Origin: an uncultured Lachnospiraceae bacterium | GTDB lineage: Bacteria > Bacillota > Clostridia > Lachnospirales > Lachnospiraceae | DNA: 64,000 nt | NCBI GenBank assembly: GCA_903789615.1 | Contig: CAIFEV010000010.1 | Location: 29,648-93,647, forward strand | Reading direction: 5' to 3' | In this document: positions 33,170-42,346 of the stretch, piece after piece | How positions within the stretch are numbered: the stretch's first letter is position 1 | Layout: the number at the start of each line of letters is the position of its first letter | The notes under the pieces: generated by a model | Told to the model about the DNA's origin: nothing | The model's input: only the letters and a program-made list of their open reading frames with translations | Database searches by the model: none | Program-made: the position numbers and the translations under genes

Positions 33170-34171
33170 ATGCGGATTCTTGTAATAGGAAAAGAGGGGA
33201 GGCTGCAGTCCCACGCCAACCCGGAGGTGTACGCGAAACACACATACACGTATGTGCCGCTCGGAACACCGGACGAGGAGATTCTTGCGGCCGGCGGTGA
33301 CGCGGATATCATCGTCGTGGATGCGATCGGAAAGGTCAGCGGAAAGGTGATTGACGGCATGCCGAATCTGAAGATGATTCACTCGGAGGGCGTCGGCTAT
33401 CAGGGAGTCGACGTGAAGGCGGCCACAAGGCGCGGCATTGCTGTCTGCAACTGCAAGGGCATGAATTCTTCAGCTGTCGCGGAGCAGGCACTTCTGCTGA
33501 TGCTCGGCTGTGTGAAGCATGTCATTCACGATGACAGAGAGTTTCGGCAGGGCCGCCAGATTCAGGTAAAAGAAGCGTATTTTCTGACGGGACTTAAGGA
33601 GCTTGCAGACTGTCAGGTCGGCCTTATAGGCCTGGGCGACATCGGACAGGCGACGGCCAGACTGCTTGGTGCGTTTGGCTGCCGAGTTGTATACACCAGC
33701 CGTCACAGGAGAAGCGAAGAACTGGAGAAGGCCCTCGGCGTGTCCTATATGCCGATGGATGAGCTGCTGGCGTCATCGGACATCGTGAGCCTGCACGTGG
33801 CGGTGGCACCGGAGACCGTCCACATGGCGGACGATGCATTTTTTGAGAAAATGAAGGCTGGATCGTATCTGATCAACACGTCCCGCGGCGAGCTTGTCGA
33901 CACGGATGCGCTCGGGCGTGCGATTTTGTCCGGAAAAATCGCGGGAGCCGGGCTTGACTGTGTGGACGGAGAACCGGTCACGGCGGACAATGCCATCTTC
34001 AGACAGAAGGAAGAGGTGCTGGACAAGATCGTGTTCAGCTGTCATATCGGCGGGATCACGACATCTTCCATGAAACGGGGATACACCATGATCTGGGACG
34101 ACATCAGTAAAGTGGAGAACGGCGAAAAGCCGGGTCACATCTGCAACAGGGAGGTACTGGGGAATGATTAA
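33170..34171 (+). CDS. D-2-hydroxyacid dehydrogenase (NAD-dependent)
   Basis: The 333-residue protein is of the D-isomer-specific 2-hydroxyacid dehydrogenase family: NAD-binding GLIGLGDIGQATARLLGAFGCRV, then INTSRGELVDTDAL (substrate-binding Arg), and the catalytic Glu/His in DGEPV and SCHIGGIT. It reduces a 2-keto acid or oxidises a D-2-hydroxyacid. GGAGGAG precedes the ATG. Its stop lies inside the start of the aminotransferase gene (8-base overlap), so both act on the same or linked 2-keto acids. The exact substrate (hydroxypyruvate, phenylpyruvate or branched keto acid) is open. Confidence 0.87.
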   Translation: MRILVIGKEGRLQSHANPEVYAKHTYTYVPLGTPDEEILAAGGDADIIVVDAIGKVSGKVIDGMPNLKMIHSEGVGYQGVDVKAATRRGIAVCNCKGMNSSAVAEQALLLMLGCVKHVIHDDREFRQGRQIQVKEAYFLTGLKELADCQVGLIGLGDIGQATARLLGAFGCRVVYTSRHRRSEELEKALGVSYMPMDELLASSDIVSLHVAVAPETVHMADDAFFEKMKAGSYLINTSRGELVDTDALGRAILSGKIAGAGLDCVDGEPVTADNAIFRQKEEVLDKIVFSCHIGGITTSSMKRGYTMIWDDISKVENGEKPGHICNREVLGND

Positions 34172-35360
34172 TCAGTCGTATAAGGATATGCTTCAGGGAA
34201 AGTCGGTCATCCGGGAGCTCAGCGAGTATGCCACGGCGCGCGGCAAAGAGATCGGCTATGAGAACGTGTTTGACTATTCGCTGGGCAATCCGAGCGTGCC
34301 GTGTCCGCAGGATTACACGGATGTGGTCATCGACATGTACCGGACAAAGCCGTCCGGTTATATTCACAGCTACAGTCCGTCACTGGGCATCGAGTCGGTG
34401 CGGCATGCGGTGGCAGAAAGCCTCAACCGGCGCTTTGGCATGAACTATGAGACGAAGCACATCTTCATGGCGATCGGCGCGGCGGGCGCCCTGGCGCATG
34501 CGTTCCGTCTGGTTACACAGCCAGGTGATGAGATCATCGTGTTCGCGCCCTTCTTCCCGGAGTACCGGGAGTACATCCGCCGCACCGGCGCCATCATGCG
34601 CCTGGTACCAGCGGATACGGGCAGCTTTCAGATCAACTTCGAAGAATTTGAGAAGGCACTGAATCCGAAGACCCAGGCGGTACTCATCAACACGCCGAAC
34701 AATCCGTCCGGCATCGCCTACAGCACGGAGACGATTCAGAGACTGGCGGACATCCTGCGCGAAAAGCAGAAGGAATACGGTCACGACATTTTCCTGATCA
34801 GCGACGAGCCGTACCGGGAGATCGTGTTTGAGGGCGCCGACAGTCCGTATCCGGGCCGGTTCTATGACAACACACTGTCCTGCTATTCCTTTTCCAAGAG
34901 CCTGTCGCTGCCGGGAGAGCGCATCGGCTACATCGCCGTGAACCCGAAGGCGACCGACGCCGACATTCTGGCGGTCATCTGCGGTCAGATCAGCCGCGGC
35001 ATCGGACACAACTGCCCGTCCTCGACGTCACAGCTGGCCGTGGCACAGGTGCTCGACAAGACCAGTGATCTCTCGGTTTACGAGACCAATATGAACATTC
35101 TTTACAAAGCGCTGAAGGAACTGGGCTTCACGGTGGTGAAACCGGGCGGTACATTTTACATTTTCCCGAAGGCGCTGGAGGACGACGCCGTCGCGTTCTG
35201 CATGAAGGCCAAAAAGTACGACCTGATTCTGGTTCCTTCTGACAGCTTCGGTGTGCCGGGGTATTTTCGCATGGCGTACTGCATCGACACGGAAAAGGTA
35301 AAGCGCTCGATCCCGGTGCTGCGCCGCTTTGTGCGCGAACAGTACGGCGTAAACGGCTGA
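34164..35360 (+). CDS. PLP-dependent aminotransferase class I/II
   Basis: The 398-residue protein has fold-type I aminotransferase motifs: SLGNPSVPCP, NTPNNPSGIAYS (substrate Asn), SDEPYREIVF (Asp and Tyr contacting PLP), SFSKSLSLPGERIGY (Schiff-base Lys) and a C-terminal FRMAYC carrying the substrate-carboxylate Arg. It transfers amino groups between an amino acid and a 2-keto acid. Translational coupling to the dehydrogenase suggests a path amino acid to keto acid to D-hydroxyacid, or the reverse. Substrate not inferable. Confidence 0.88.
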   Translation: MINQSYKDMLQGKSVIRELSEYATARGKEIGYENVFDYSLGNPSVPCPQDYTDVVIDMYRTKPSGYIHSYSPSLGIESVRHAVAESLNRRFGMNYETKHIFMAIGAAGALAHAFRLVTQPGDEIIVFAPFFPEYREYIRRTGAIMRLVPADTGSFQINFEEFEKALNPKTQAVLINTPNNPSGIAYSTETIQRLADILREKQKEYGHDIFLISDEPYREIVFEGADSPYPGRFYDNTLSCYSFSKSLSLPGERIGYIAVNPKATDADILAVICGQISRGIGHNCPSSTSQLAVAQVLDKTSDLSVYETNMNILYKALKELGFTVVKPGGTFYIFPKALEDDAVAFCMKAKKYDLILVPSDSFGVPGYFRMAYCIDTEKVKRSIPVLRRFVREQYGVNG

Positions 35361-35421
35361 GAGCCCGGGGCCCCGCACAAAAGCCGTGCGGTTTCTGATG
35401 TACAGGCCTCACAAAAATGAC

Positions 35422-35466
35422 AGGCATCTTTCCTGACCAAATGTCCGGAAAGGTGCCTTTTATTTT
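35422..35466 (+). terminator. Terminator of the dehydrogenase-aminotransferase operon
   Basis: AGGCATCTTTCC pairs with GGAAAGGTGCCT around a 13-base loop and is followed by TTTATTTT. Confidence 0.8.
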
Positions 35467-35503
35467 ACAAAAACTTTAAATGAGGCCGGAAGCAGACTTT
35501 ACA
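35464..35503 (+). promoter_or_regulatory. Candidate PhoP (Pho) boxes upstream of pstS
   Basis: TTTACA at 35464-35469 and TTTAAA at 35475-35480 are spaced exactly 11 bp, the direct-repeat pattern of Firmicute PhoP boxes, and a further TTTACA lies at 35498-35503. They precede pstS by about 90 bases. The regulon includes its own phoP-phoR, so phosphate-starvation control is expected. Confidence 0.55.
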
Positions 35504-35593
35504 TTGCCCCTGTATTGTTTAGTCGTGACCGGAAGAGAAACGGGCGAAAGACGAAACAGCCCGTGTACGGTACGATTTGGAGGACGAAAAGAA

Positions 35594-36520
35594 ATGTCAA
35601 GAGAAAAGGTACTCAGAGCAGCAGCACTACTTCTCACGGGAATTATGGCGGCAGGTGCCGCAGGCTGCGGCAGCAGCACGGGCAGCGCTGGCAGCACCAC
35701 AACCACCACTAAGGCGGCTTCTGCGGCCAAGGTTTCTGGACAGATCACAGCGGCAGGATCTTCTGCACTGCTTCCGCTTGTTCAGGACGCTGCGGACGCA
35801 TTCATGGCAGAGAATCCGGACTGCGTGATTTCCGTAAACGGCGGCGGTTCCGGGCAGGGCCTGAAGCAGGTGAGTGACGGCGCCGTAAACATCGGAAACT
35901 CGGATGTCTTTGCCGAGGATAAGTTTGACGCAGGCGCCGCGGCAGAACTTGAGGATCATCAGGTCTGCACCGTGACCATGGCTCCGATTGTGAACAAGGA
36001 CCTGGGCGTGACCAACCTTTCAACCGGTGATCTGGTGAAGATCTTCACCGGTGAGATCACGAACTGGAGCGAGGTGGGCGGCCCGAACGAGGACATCATG
36101 CTCATCACAAGGCCGTCGTCCTCCGGTACCCGCACACTGTTCAAGGAGTGGGCGATGAACGGAGCGGAGGAGTCTTCTTCCTCGGCGCTTGAGACGGACG
36201 ATTCCGGCACACTGCTTCAAAACGTGTCGGACAACAAGAATGCCATCGGCTATGTGGCGCTTTCCTACCTGGTTAATAACAGCGGCGTCCAGGCCGTTTC
36301 GATCGACGGCGTGGCTCCGACACTGGAAAATACGTACAACGGTTCGTACAAAGTATGGGGTTACGAGCACATGTACACAAAGAAGGGCGCTGACAACACG
36401 GCGGCAGAGGCATTTATCAACTACATGATGGGTGACAGCTACTCGTCCAAGCTTGAGAGCATGGGATACGGCGTATCGTCCAAGATGACACAGAGCGCGA
36501 TCGACTCTCATAACAAGTAA
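35594..36520 (+). CDS. pstS: Phosphate ABC transporter substrate-binding lipoprotein
   Basis: The 308-residue protein begins with a lipoprotein signal peptide (KVLRAAALLLTGIMAAGAAGC, lipid-modified Cys25) and a Ser/Thr-rich linker. It continues with the PBP fold of PstS: ITAAGSSALLPLV, GGGSGQGLKQV, IGNSDVFAED, IFTGEITNWSEVGG and RPSSSGTRTLFKEW, which contain the phosphate-contacting Ser, Arg and Asp residues. GGAGGA precedes the ATG at 35594; the frame is open upstream but lacks a second signal. First gene of pstSCAB-phoU-phoP-phoR. Confidence 0.94.
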   Translation: MSREKVLRAAALLLTGIMAAGAAGCGSSTGSAGSTTTTTKAASAAKVSGQITAAGSSALLPLVQDAADAFMAENPDCVISVNGGGSGQGLKQVSDGAVNIGNSDVFAEDKFDAGAAAELEDHQVCTVTMAPIVNKDLGVTNLSTGDLVKIFTGEITNWSEVGGPNEDIMLITRPSSSGTRTLFKEWAMNGAEESSSSALETDDSGTLLQNVSDNKNAIGYVALSYLVNNSGVQAVSIDGVAPTLENTYNGSYKVWGYEHMYTKKGADNTAAEAFINYMMGDSYSSKLESMGYGVSSKMTQSAIDSHNK

Positions 36521-36535
36521 TCCGCCTGAAGAAAT

Positions 36536-36601
36536 GCAGAACTCCCGGAACTCATTCTCCAATCGGTGCCACGCCGCCCGTGGGGAATGGGTTCCTTCTG
36601 C
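36536..36601 (+). promoter_or_regulatory. Long hairpin between pstS and pstC
   Basis: GCAGAA/TTCTGC closes a helix in which GGAACTCATTCTCC (36547-36560) pairs with GGGGAATGGGTTCC (36582-36595), with two G-T pairs. No T-run follows. Such intercistronic hairpins often protect the highly expressed binding-protein mRNA from 3' decay and lower read-through into the permease genes. Confidence 0.6.
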
Positions 36602-36633
36602 GTAAAGTTAGCCTAAGAGTAAGGAAGGTTCGG

Positions 36634-37539
36634 ATGAATAAATTCAAAAACGAATATGCCGGGCGGATTCTGGTCACCATCTGCGGCGGATTTCTGATTG
36701 TGCTGACTCTGATCATCGCGGTTTTCCTGATCGTGCGGGGATCGGTGACCTTCACACAGTTTCACCACTCCGTGGCGGAATTTCTGTTTTCTTCGGACTG
36801 GTCTCCGGAGGATTCGGCCGGAGTGTACGGCGGAGGCGTCGGGGCGGCCATTTACATTGTCGGATCGCTTCTGACCTGCGGTCTCGCGCTTCTCATCGCG
36901 GCTCCGTTCTCGATCGCGGCGGCGGTTTTCATAACGGAGATCGCGCCGGAACTGGGAACAAAGCTGTTCCAGCCGGCGGTTGAAATCTTCGTCGGAATTC
37001 CGTCTGTTGTATACGGCTGGGTCGGCATGACGGTTCTGGTGCCCTGGATCCGCGACACATTCCATGCTCCCATGGGTGGGTACTCGGTCCTTGCGGCCGG
37101 CATCGTCCTTGCAGTCATGATCTTCCCGACCATCACAACCGTGGCGGCTGACAGCATCCGTTCTGTCTCCGACAACTACCGCAAGGCAGCGTACGGACTC
37201 GGATCCACCCGCTGGCAGATGATCTGGCACATCAGCCTTCCGGCTGCCATGCCGGGAATTCTGACCGGTATCATCCTGGGGCTGGCAAGAGCTTTCGGCG
37301 AGGCGCTCGCGGTAGCCATGGTCATCGGCAAGACCCGGGCGTTCCCGTCTGGTATCCTCTCGCCCACAAACAATCTGACGGCGGCCATCGCCTCGGATAT
37401 GGGCAACTCGGCCAACGGCGGTGAGATGAACATGGCTCTCTGGTCCATGGCGCTGCTGCTGTTCCTGATCTCGATTGCCTGCATCCTCGTGATCCATCTG
37501 ATTTCGGCGAGAGGTCAGAAAAAGATGTCGGGAAAGTAA
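36634..37539 (+). CDS. pstC: Phosphate ABC transporter permease PstC
   Basis: The 301-residue protein has about six membrane spans and the binding-protein-dependent permease loop (YRKAAYGLGSTRWQMIWHISLPAAMPGILTGIILGLARAFGEALAV, the EAA-type region). FSIAAAVFITEIAP and GIPSVVYGWVGM are typical of PstC. AAGGAAGG precedes the ATG at 36634 by five bases; the frame extends upstream without homology. Confidence 0.93.
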   Translation: MNKFKNEYAGRILVTICGGFLIVLTLIIAVFLIVRGSVTFTQFHHSVAEFLFSSDWSPEDSAGVYGGGVGAAIYIVGSLLTCGLALLIAAPFSIAAAVFITEIAPELGTKLFQPAVEIFVGIPSVVYGWVGMTVLVPWIRDTFHAPMGGYSVLAAGIVLAVMIFPTITTVAADSIRSVSDNYRKAAYGLGSTRWQMIWHISLPAAMPGILTGIILGLARAFGEALAVAMVIGKTRAFPSGILSPTNNLTAAIASDMGNSANGGEMNMALWSMALLLFLISIACILVIHLISARGQKKMSGK

Positions 37540-37579
37540 AGCGGCTTCAATAGCGGCTTCTATTTAGCGGCTTCTATTT
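37540..37579 (+). repeat. 14-bp tandem repeat between pstC and pstA
   Basis: AGCGGCTTCTATTT is present twice in full (37552-37565 and 37566-37579), preceded by a partial copy AGCGGCTTCAAT at 37540. The repeat lies just upstream of the pstA ribosome binding site AGAGGAAAA and could vary spacing by slippage. Confidence 0.7.
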
Positions 37580-37592
37580 AGAGGAAAATTCT

Positions 37593-38489
37593 ATGAATGA
37601 AGATTCAATGAAACGGATCCGGAAGGCGAAGGGAGTCAACCGATTCATGACGGGGCTCCTGTATGCGGTCGGCGGTTCCTTTCTGGTGCTTCTGATCGTC
37701 CTGGCCGGATATATCATCATCTCGGGAATCCGGGACCTGAAGCCGGAGTATCTTTCCTATACGAACCAGGGAATCGGCAATCAGTTCTTCAACACGATCT
37801 ACCTGGTATTCTGGTCCCTGCTTATCAGCGTGCCGATCGGCGTGGGAGCCGGTGTCTACATGGCGGAGTACGCGGGTGACAACAAGTTCACGAAAGCGCT
37901 TCGCGTCAGCATGGAGGCGCTCTCCTCTCTTCCTTCCATCGTGGTCGGTCTGTTCGGATACCTGGTGTTTATCCTGACGTTCGGCTTTCAGTGGAATCTG
38001 CTGGCCGGCGCGCTGGCGGTCAGCATTCTGAACCTGCCGTCGATCACAACGACGACCGAGGACGCGCTCCGATCGCTTCCTAAAAGCTACAAGCAGGGCA
38101 GTATGGCACTTGGCGCGACGCACTGGAAGGCAATCACCACGGTACTTCTTCCGGCGGCGCTTCCCCGCATCATCACCGGAGTTATCCTGGCGGCAGGACG
38201 AGGCTTCGGCGAGGCGGCCGCGCTTCTGTACACATCCGGACAGAGTACGGTACTCAACTGGCACAACTGGAATCTGACGTCCATCACCTGCCCGCTGAAT
38301 CCCATGCGGTCCGGTGAAACGCTGGCACTCCACATCTGGGTTTTGAGAACGGAAGGCGCCCTGCACGCCAACTCCACGGAAATCGCCAATGTCGCGGCTA
38401 TGATCCTGGTTCTCATGACGCTGGGATTCAGCATCACGGCCAGAATCCTCACGTGGCGCATCAATAAAAAGTCAACCGGTGAGAAATGA
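37593..38489 (+). CDS. pstA: Phosphate ABC transporter permease PstA
   Basis: The 298-residue protein has about six membrane spans and the PstA motifs [100 protein letters not shown] (EAA loop). It pairs with PstC to form the channel. Start at the ATG at 37593, AGAGGAAAA upstream. Confidence 0.93.
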   Translation: MNEDSMKRIRKAKGVNRFMTGLLYAVGGSFLVLLIVLAGYIIISGIRDLKPEYLSYTNQGIGNQFFNTIYLVFWSLLISVPIGVGAGVYMAEYAGDNKFTKALRVSMEALSSLPSIVVGLFGYLVFILTFGFQWNLLAGALAVSILNLPSITTTTEDALRSLPKSYKQGSMALGATHWKAITTVLLPAALPRIITGVILAAGRGFGEAAALLYTSGQSTVLNWHNWNLTSITCPLNPMRSGETLALHIWVLRTEGALHANSTEIANVAAMILVLMTLGFSITARILTWRINKKSTGEK

Positions 38490-38505
38490 CAGAAGAGGAA
38501 CAAAA

Positions 38506-39270
38506 GTGGAAAACGAAACAAACTACAAATTTGTCGTGAACAATCTGAACCTGTGGTACGGGACGTTTCAGGCACTCAAGGGCATCAGTCTGAATATTGC
38601 AAAAAATGAGATCACGGCACTCATCGGACCGTCCGGGTGCGGAAAATCTACCTTCCTGAAGACGCTCAACCGCATGAACGACCTCGAAAAAGGCGTGAAG
38701 ATCACAGGCTCCGTGAAGCTTGACGGTGTGGACATCTACAAGGACATGGACGCCATCGAGCTGAGGCGCCGGGTCGGCATGGTATTCCAGCAGCCGAACC
38801 CGTTCCCGAAGTCGGTATATGACAACGTGGCATACGGGCCGCGCATCAACGGTGTGCGCAGCAAGGCAAAGCTCGACGAGATCGTGGAGACGAGCCTGAA
38901 ACAGGCGGCGATCTGGGACGAACTCAAGGACCGTCTGTACAAGAGCGCACTGGGGCTGTCCGGCGGCCAGCAGCAGAGACTCTGTATCGCGCGCACGCTG
39001 GCCGTGCACCCGGAGGTCATCCTGATGGACGAGCCGACGAGCGCCCTGGACCCGATCTCCACGTCAAAGATCGAGGATCTGGCGGAGGAACTGAAAAAGA
39101 ACTACACCATCGTCATTGTCACGCACAACATGCAGCAGGCGGTGCGTATCTCGGACAAGACCGCATTCTTCCTCCTGGGCGACATGGTCGAGTTCGGACA
39201 GACCGATCATCTTTTCTCGAAACCGAAAAGTCCGCAAACAGAGCGGTACATCACAGGGAGGTTTGGCTGA
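38506..39270 (+). CDS. pstB: Phosphate ABC transporter ATP-binding protein PstB
   Basis: The 254-residue ATPase has Walker [10 protein letters not shown] at 41-49, Q-loop [25 protein letters not shown] (typical of PstB), signature LSGGQQQR, Walker [11 protein letters not shown] and the switch His in VTHNMQQ. The start is a GTG at 38506 with AGAGGAA five bases upstream. It overlaps the phoU start by one base. Confidence 0.95.
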   Translation: MENETNYKFVVNNLNLWYGTFQALKGISLNIAKNEITALIGPSGCGKSTFLKTLNRMNDLEKGVKITGSVKLDGVDIYKDMDAIELRRRVGMVFQQPNPFPKSVYDNVAYGPRINGVRSKAKLDEIVETSLKQAAIWDELKDRLYKSALGLSGGQQQRLCIARTLAVHPEVILMDEPTSALDPISTSKIEDLAEELKKNYTIVIVTHNMQQAVRISDKTAFFLLGDMVEFGQTDHLFSKPKSPQTERYITGRFG

Positions 39271-39920
39271 TGAGACTCAAATTCGACGAAGAACTGAACA
39301 ATCTGAACCGGGAGATGATCCTGATGGGCTCCATGTGCGAGGATGCCATTAACACCGCGATCTGCGCGCTCATCAAGGGCGATCCGGAAGGCCACAAGAA
39401 TGTTTCCGCCATCGTGACGGAGATCAGCCACAAGGAGCGCGAGATCGAGGACATGTGCCTGAAGCTTCTGATGCAGCAGCAGCCGGTCGCGACCGACCTG
39501 CGCACGATCTCCTCCGCCCTGAAGATGGTCTCGGACCTCGAGCGCATCGGCGACCAGTCCGACGACATCGCGGAGATCGTCTCCATGCAGAACGTCTCCG
39601 ATGCCGATGACAAATATGAGATACTCGACCTCGGACAGGCCTCGAGCCGCATGGTGACCGGGGCGGTGGATGCATTTGTCAAGAGAGACGAAAAGGCGGC
39701 CAGAGCGGTCATCAAAGAGGATGACACAGTTGATGACTATTTTGATAAAATAAAGAAGGAGCTTGCAAAGAGCATCCAGACGGACGAGACAGGACTGGAG
39801 AAGACGCTGGACCTGCTGATGATTTCGAAGTATTTCGAGCGTATCGGCGACCACGCTGTCAATATCGCCCAGTGGGTGATTTTTTCTGTCACCGGCATTC
39901 TGGAAGGAAATACAAAGTGA
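39270..39920 (+). CDS. phoU: Phosphate signalling regulator PhoU
   Basis: The 216-residue all-helical protein has two PhoU repeats with metal-binding E/D-rich segments (ERIGDQSDDIAEI and ERIGDHAVNIAQWV). PhoU links the Pst transporter to the PhoR kinase and keeps signalling low when phosphate is plentiful. TGATG overlap with pstB shows translational coupling. Confidence 0.94.
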   Translation: MRLKFDEELNNLNREMILMGSMCEDAINTAICALIKGDPEGHKNVSAIVTEISHKEREIEDMCLKLLMQQQPVATDLRTISSALKMVSDLERIGDQSDDIAEIVSMQNVSDADDKYEILDLGQASSRMVTGAVDAFVKRDEKAARAVIKEDDTVDDYFDKIKKELAKSIQTDETGLEKTLDLLMISKYFERIGDHAVNIAQWVIFSVTGILEGNTK

Positions 39921-39927
39921 GGCTGGC

Positions 39928-40608
39928 ATGATTTACTGTGTTGAGGATGACGAGGCCGCCGGCAATCTGGAGGCCTACGCACTGGAGACATCGGGATACG
40001 GGGTAGAGCTGTTTTCGGACGGCAAGAGCTTCTTTCATGCGCTGGCAGGTGAGCGCCCGGAGCTGGTCCTGCTGGACATCATGCTTCCCGGAGACGACGG
40101 GATTACCATTCTGCGAAAACTTAAGGGCGATCCGGTGAGCGCAGACATCCCCGTGATCATGACCACGGCAAAGGGGACGGAATTCGACAAGGTGCGGGGA
40201 CTGGACCTCGGGGCGGATGACTATCTGGTCAAGCCGTTCGGAATGATGGAGATGGTCTCGAGAGTGCGCGCGGTACTGCGGCGCACATCCGCGAAGACGG
40301 CGGAGGCGCCGGTGCTTGCCGCGGGCGGCGTCAGTGTCAACCGGACGGAGCACACGGTGACGGTGGACGGCGAGAAGGTGGACCTGACGCTCAAGGAATA
40401 CGGCTTGCTGGAGCTGTTCATGGAGTACCCCGGCAGGGTGTTTGACCGGGAGACGCTGCTGGCCCGCGTCTGGAACTCGGAGTACACCGGCGATACGCGC
40501 ACGGTGGATGTCCACATCGGGACCCTGCGCACAAAGCTGGGGCGGTACGGCGGTCTGATTCAGACCATCCGCGGCCTGGGCTACAAGCTGGAGGCTGACG
40601 CCTCATGA
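39928..40608 (+). CDS. phoP: OmpR-family response regulator PhoP/PhoB
   Basis: The 226-residue protein has a receiver domain with acidic pocket VEDDE, phosphoacceptor Asp50 in LVLLDIMLPG and the conserved Lys in DDYLVKPF, followed by an OmpR winged helix (LTLKEYGLLELFMEYPGRVFDRETLLARVW, TRTVDVHIGTLRTKLG, IRGLGYKLE). Its position between phoU and the kinase gene makes it the phosphate regulator, likely acting on the boxes upstream of pstS. Its stop overlaps the phoR start (ATGA). Confidence 0.93.
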   Translation: MIYCVEDDEAAGNLEAYALETSGYGVELFSDGKSFFHALAGERPELVLLDIMLPGDDGITILRKLKGDPVSADIPVIMTTAKGTEFDKVRGLDLGADDYLVKPFGMMEMVSRVRAVLRRTSAKTAEAPVLAAGGVSVNRTEHTVTVDGEKVDLTLKEYGLLELFMEYPGRVFDRETLLARVWNSEYTGDTRTVDVHIGTLRTKLGRYGGLIQTIRGLGYKLEADAS

Positions 40609-42296
40609 CGAGACAGATTTTCAAACACATGCTGATTCTGATCACGGTCGCGCTCCTTGTGGCGTTTACGGCGGTGCTGGGAATTCTGTACAGCTACTTC
40701 GGCGTGGTCCAGGAAGGGCAGGTGAAGGCTGAGGCGAAGCTGGCGGCGCAGGCGGTAGAGGCGGAAGGCATTTCGTATCTGGAAAATCTGGATCCTGACA
40801 CCACGCGTGTGACGCTTGTCGCATCTGACGGACAGGTCATCTATGACAGTGAGGCTGACGCTTCGACTCTGGAAAATCACGCCGACCGCCCGGAGATAAA
40901 GGAAGCACTTGTTAGCGGCGAGGGCATGAGCACCCGTTTTTCGGGCACGCTTCTCAAGTCCTTTGTCTACTGTGCCGAGCGGCTGTCTGACGGGACGGTG
41001 CTGCGCATCGCGGAGCCAAGAGACACGGCGTTAAATATCGCGGCGGGGATGGTGCCATTTGTTCTGATGCTTCTCATCATCCTGATGGTGTGCATGTGGT
41101 TTGCCGCCAGACGCGTCGCGGCGCGGATAACGGAACCGCTCAACCGGCTCGACCTGGATCACCCGATGGAAAATGACGAGTACGAGGAGATCAGCCCGCT
41201 GCTTAAGCGCATCTACGCCCAGCAGAAGCAGATTGCGGATGAGAAGGGCCGCCTGGTGCGGATTGAGCGGGATTTCACGGCGGTTACCCAGCATATGGCG
41301 GAAGGTCTGATACTGCTTGACGAGGAAGGCCGCGTCCTGAACATGAACAACAAGGCCGGAAAGCTTCTGAATGCCGGCGATGTCTATATAGGCATGGACA
41401 TCCTGGCGCTGGAGAGGCGCGAAAAGTTCCGGGAGATCCTGGCCGGGGCGCTCGAGGAAGGGGAACACGGCGAGGCGATCCTGCCGTATGACCGGCTCAG
41501 CTATCAGGTGGACGTGACTCCTGTCATGGACGGGAAAAAGGTCATCGGAACGGTTGTGCTGCTCTTTGATGTCACGGAACGAGAGACGGCAGAGCAGATG
41601 CGCCGCGAATTCACGGCCAATGTATCCCATGAGCTCAAGACCCCCCTTCACACGATCTCCGGCTGTGCGGAGATGCTGGAGAGCGGCGGTGTGCGGCCGG
41701 AGGATCAGAAAAAGTTTGTGCACCTGATCTACACGCAGGTGCAGCGCATGATCACACTGGTTCAGGATATTCTGTACATCTCGCATCTGGATGAGGGGGC
41801 GGTTGACATGAGCTGTTCGCGGATCGATATGTGTCTGATGGCGGACAAGGTCATCGAGAGCCTGTCGCAGGAAGCTGAGAAGAAGCATGTGGGTGTCAGC
41901 CTCGATTCAGACGGCGAGGTCATCTATTACGGCGTGGCGAGGCTGACGGAGAGCATTATCTTCAACCTGATCGACAACGCCATCAAGTACAACAAAGAAG
42001 GCGGCGAGGTGCATGTTCGTCTTCGCGCCGCGGCTCATACGATTACGCTGCAGGTGTCGGACAACGGAATCGGTATCCCGGAGGAGGACCAGACCCGGAT
42101 CTTCGAGCGGTTTTACCGGGTCGACAAGAGCAGGTCGCGGGAGATCGGCGGCACCGGCCTCGGACTGGCCATTGTCAAGCACGCCGCGATGCTGCAGAAC
42201 GCGCAGATCAGGCTTGACAGTCAGCCCGGGCGGGGCAGCACCTTCACGGTCGTCTTCCCGGAGAAGGCTACGGATGAGGCAGAGGCGGCGGTGTGA
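40605..42296 (+). CDS. phoR: Sensor histidine kinase PhoR
   Basis: The 563-residue kinase has a first membrane span (about 8-30), an extracytoplasmic segment of some 110 residues, a second span near 150-170, a HAMP-like linker, a PAS domain (about 225-325), HisKA with phosphorylated His342 in NVSHELKTPLH, and a HATPase domain with NLIDNAIKYN, VSDNGIGIPEEDQTRIFERFYRVDKSRSREIGGTGLGLAIVKH. The layout matches Firmicute PhoR kinases. A dyad array begins about 50 bases after its stop. Confidence 0.92.
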   Translation: MTRQIFKHMLILITVALLVAFTAVLGILYSYFGVVQEGQVKAEAKLAAQAVEAEGISYLENLDPDTTRVTLVASDGQVIYDSEADASTLENHADRPEIKEALVSGEGMSTRFSGTLLKSFVYCAERLSDGTVLRIAEPRDTALNIAAGMVPFVLMLLIILMVCMWFAARRVAARITEPLNRLDLDHPMENDEYEEISPLLKRIYAQQKQIADEKGRLVRIERDFTAVTQHMAEGLILLDEEGRVLNMNNKAGKLLNAGDVYIGMDILALERREKFREILAGALEEGEHGEAILPYDRLSYQVDVTPVMDGKKVIGTVVLLFDVTERETAEQMRREFTANVSHELKTPLHTISGCAEMLESGGVRPEDQKKFVHLIYTQVQRMITLVQDILYISHLDEGAVDMSCSRIDMCLMADKVIESLSQEAEKKHVGVSLDSDGEVIYYGVARLTESIIFNLIDNAIKYNKEGGEVHVRLRAAAHTITLQVSDNGIGIPEEDQTRIFERFYRVDKSRSREIGGTGLGLAIVKHAAMLQNAQIRLDSQPGRGSTFTVVFPEKATDEAEAAV

Positions 42297-42346
42297 GCAT
42301 CCATTGAGTTTATATGTCGGATACTCAGGACGGTTAACGATACTAA

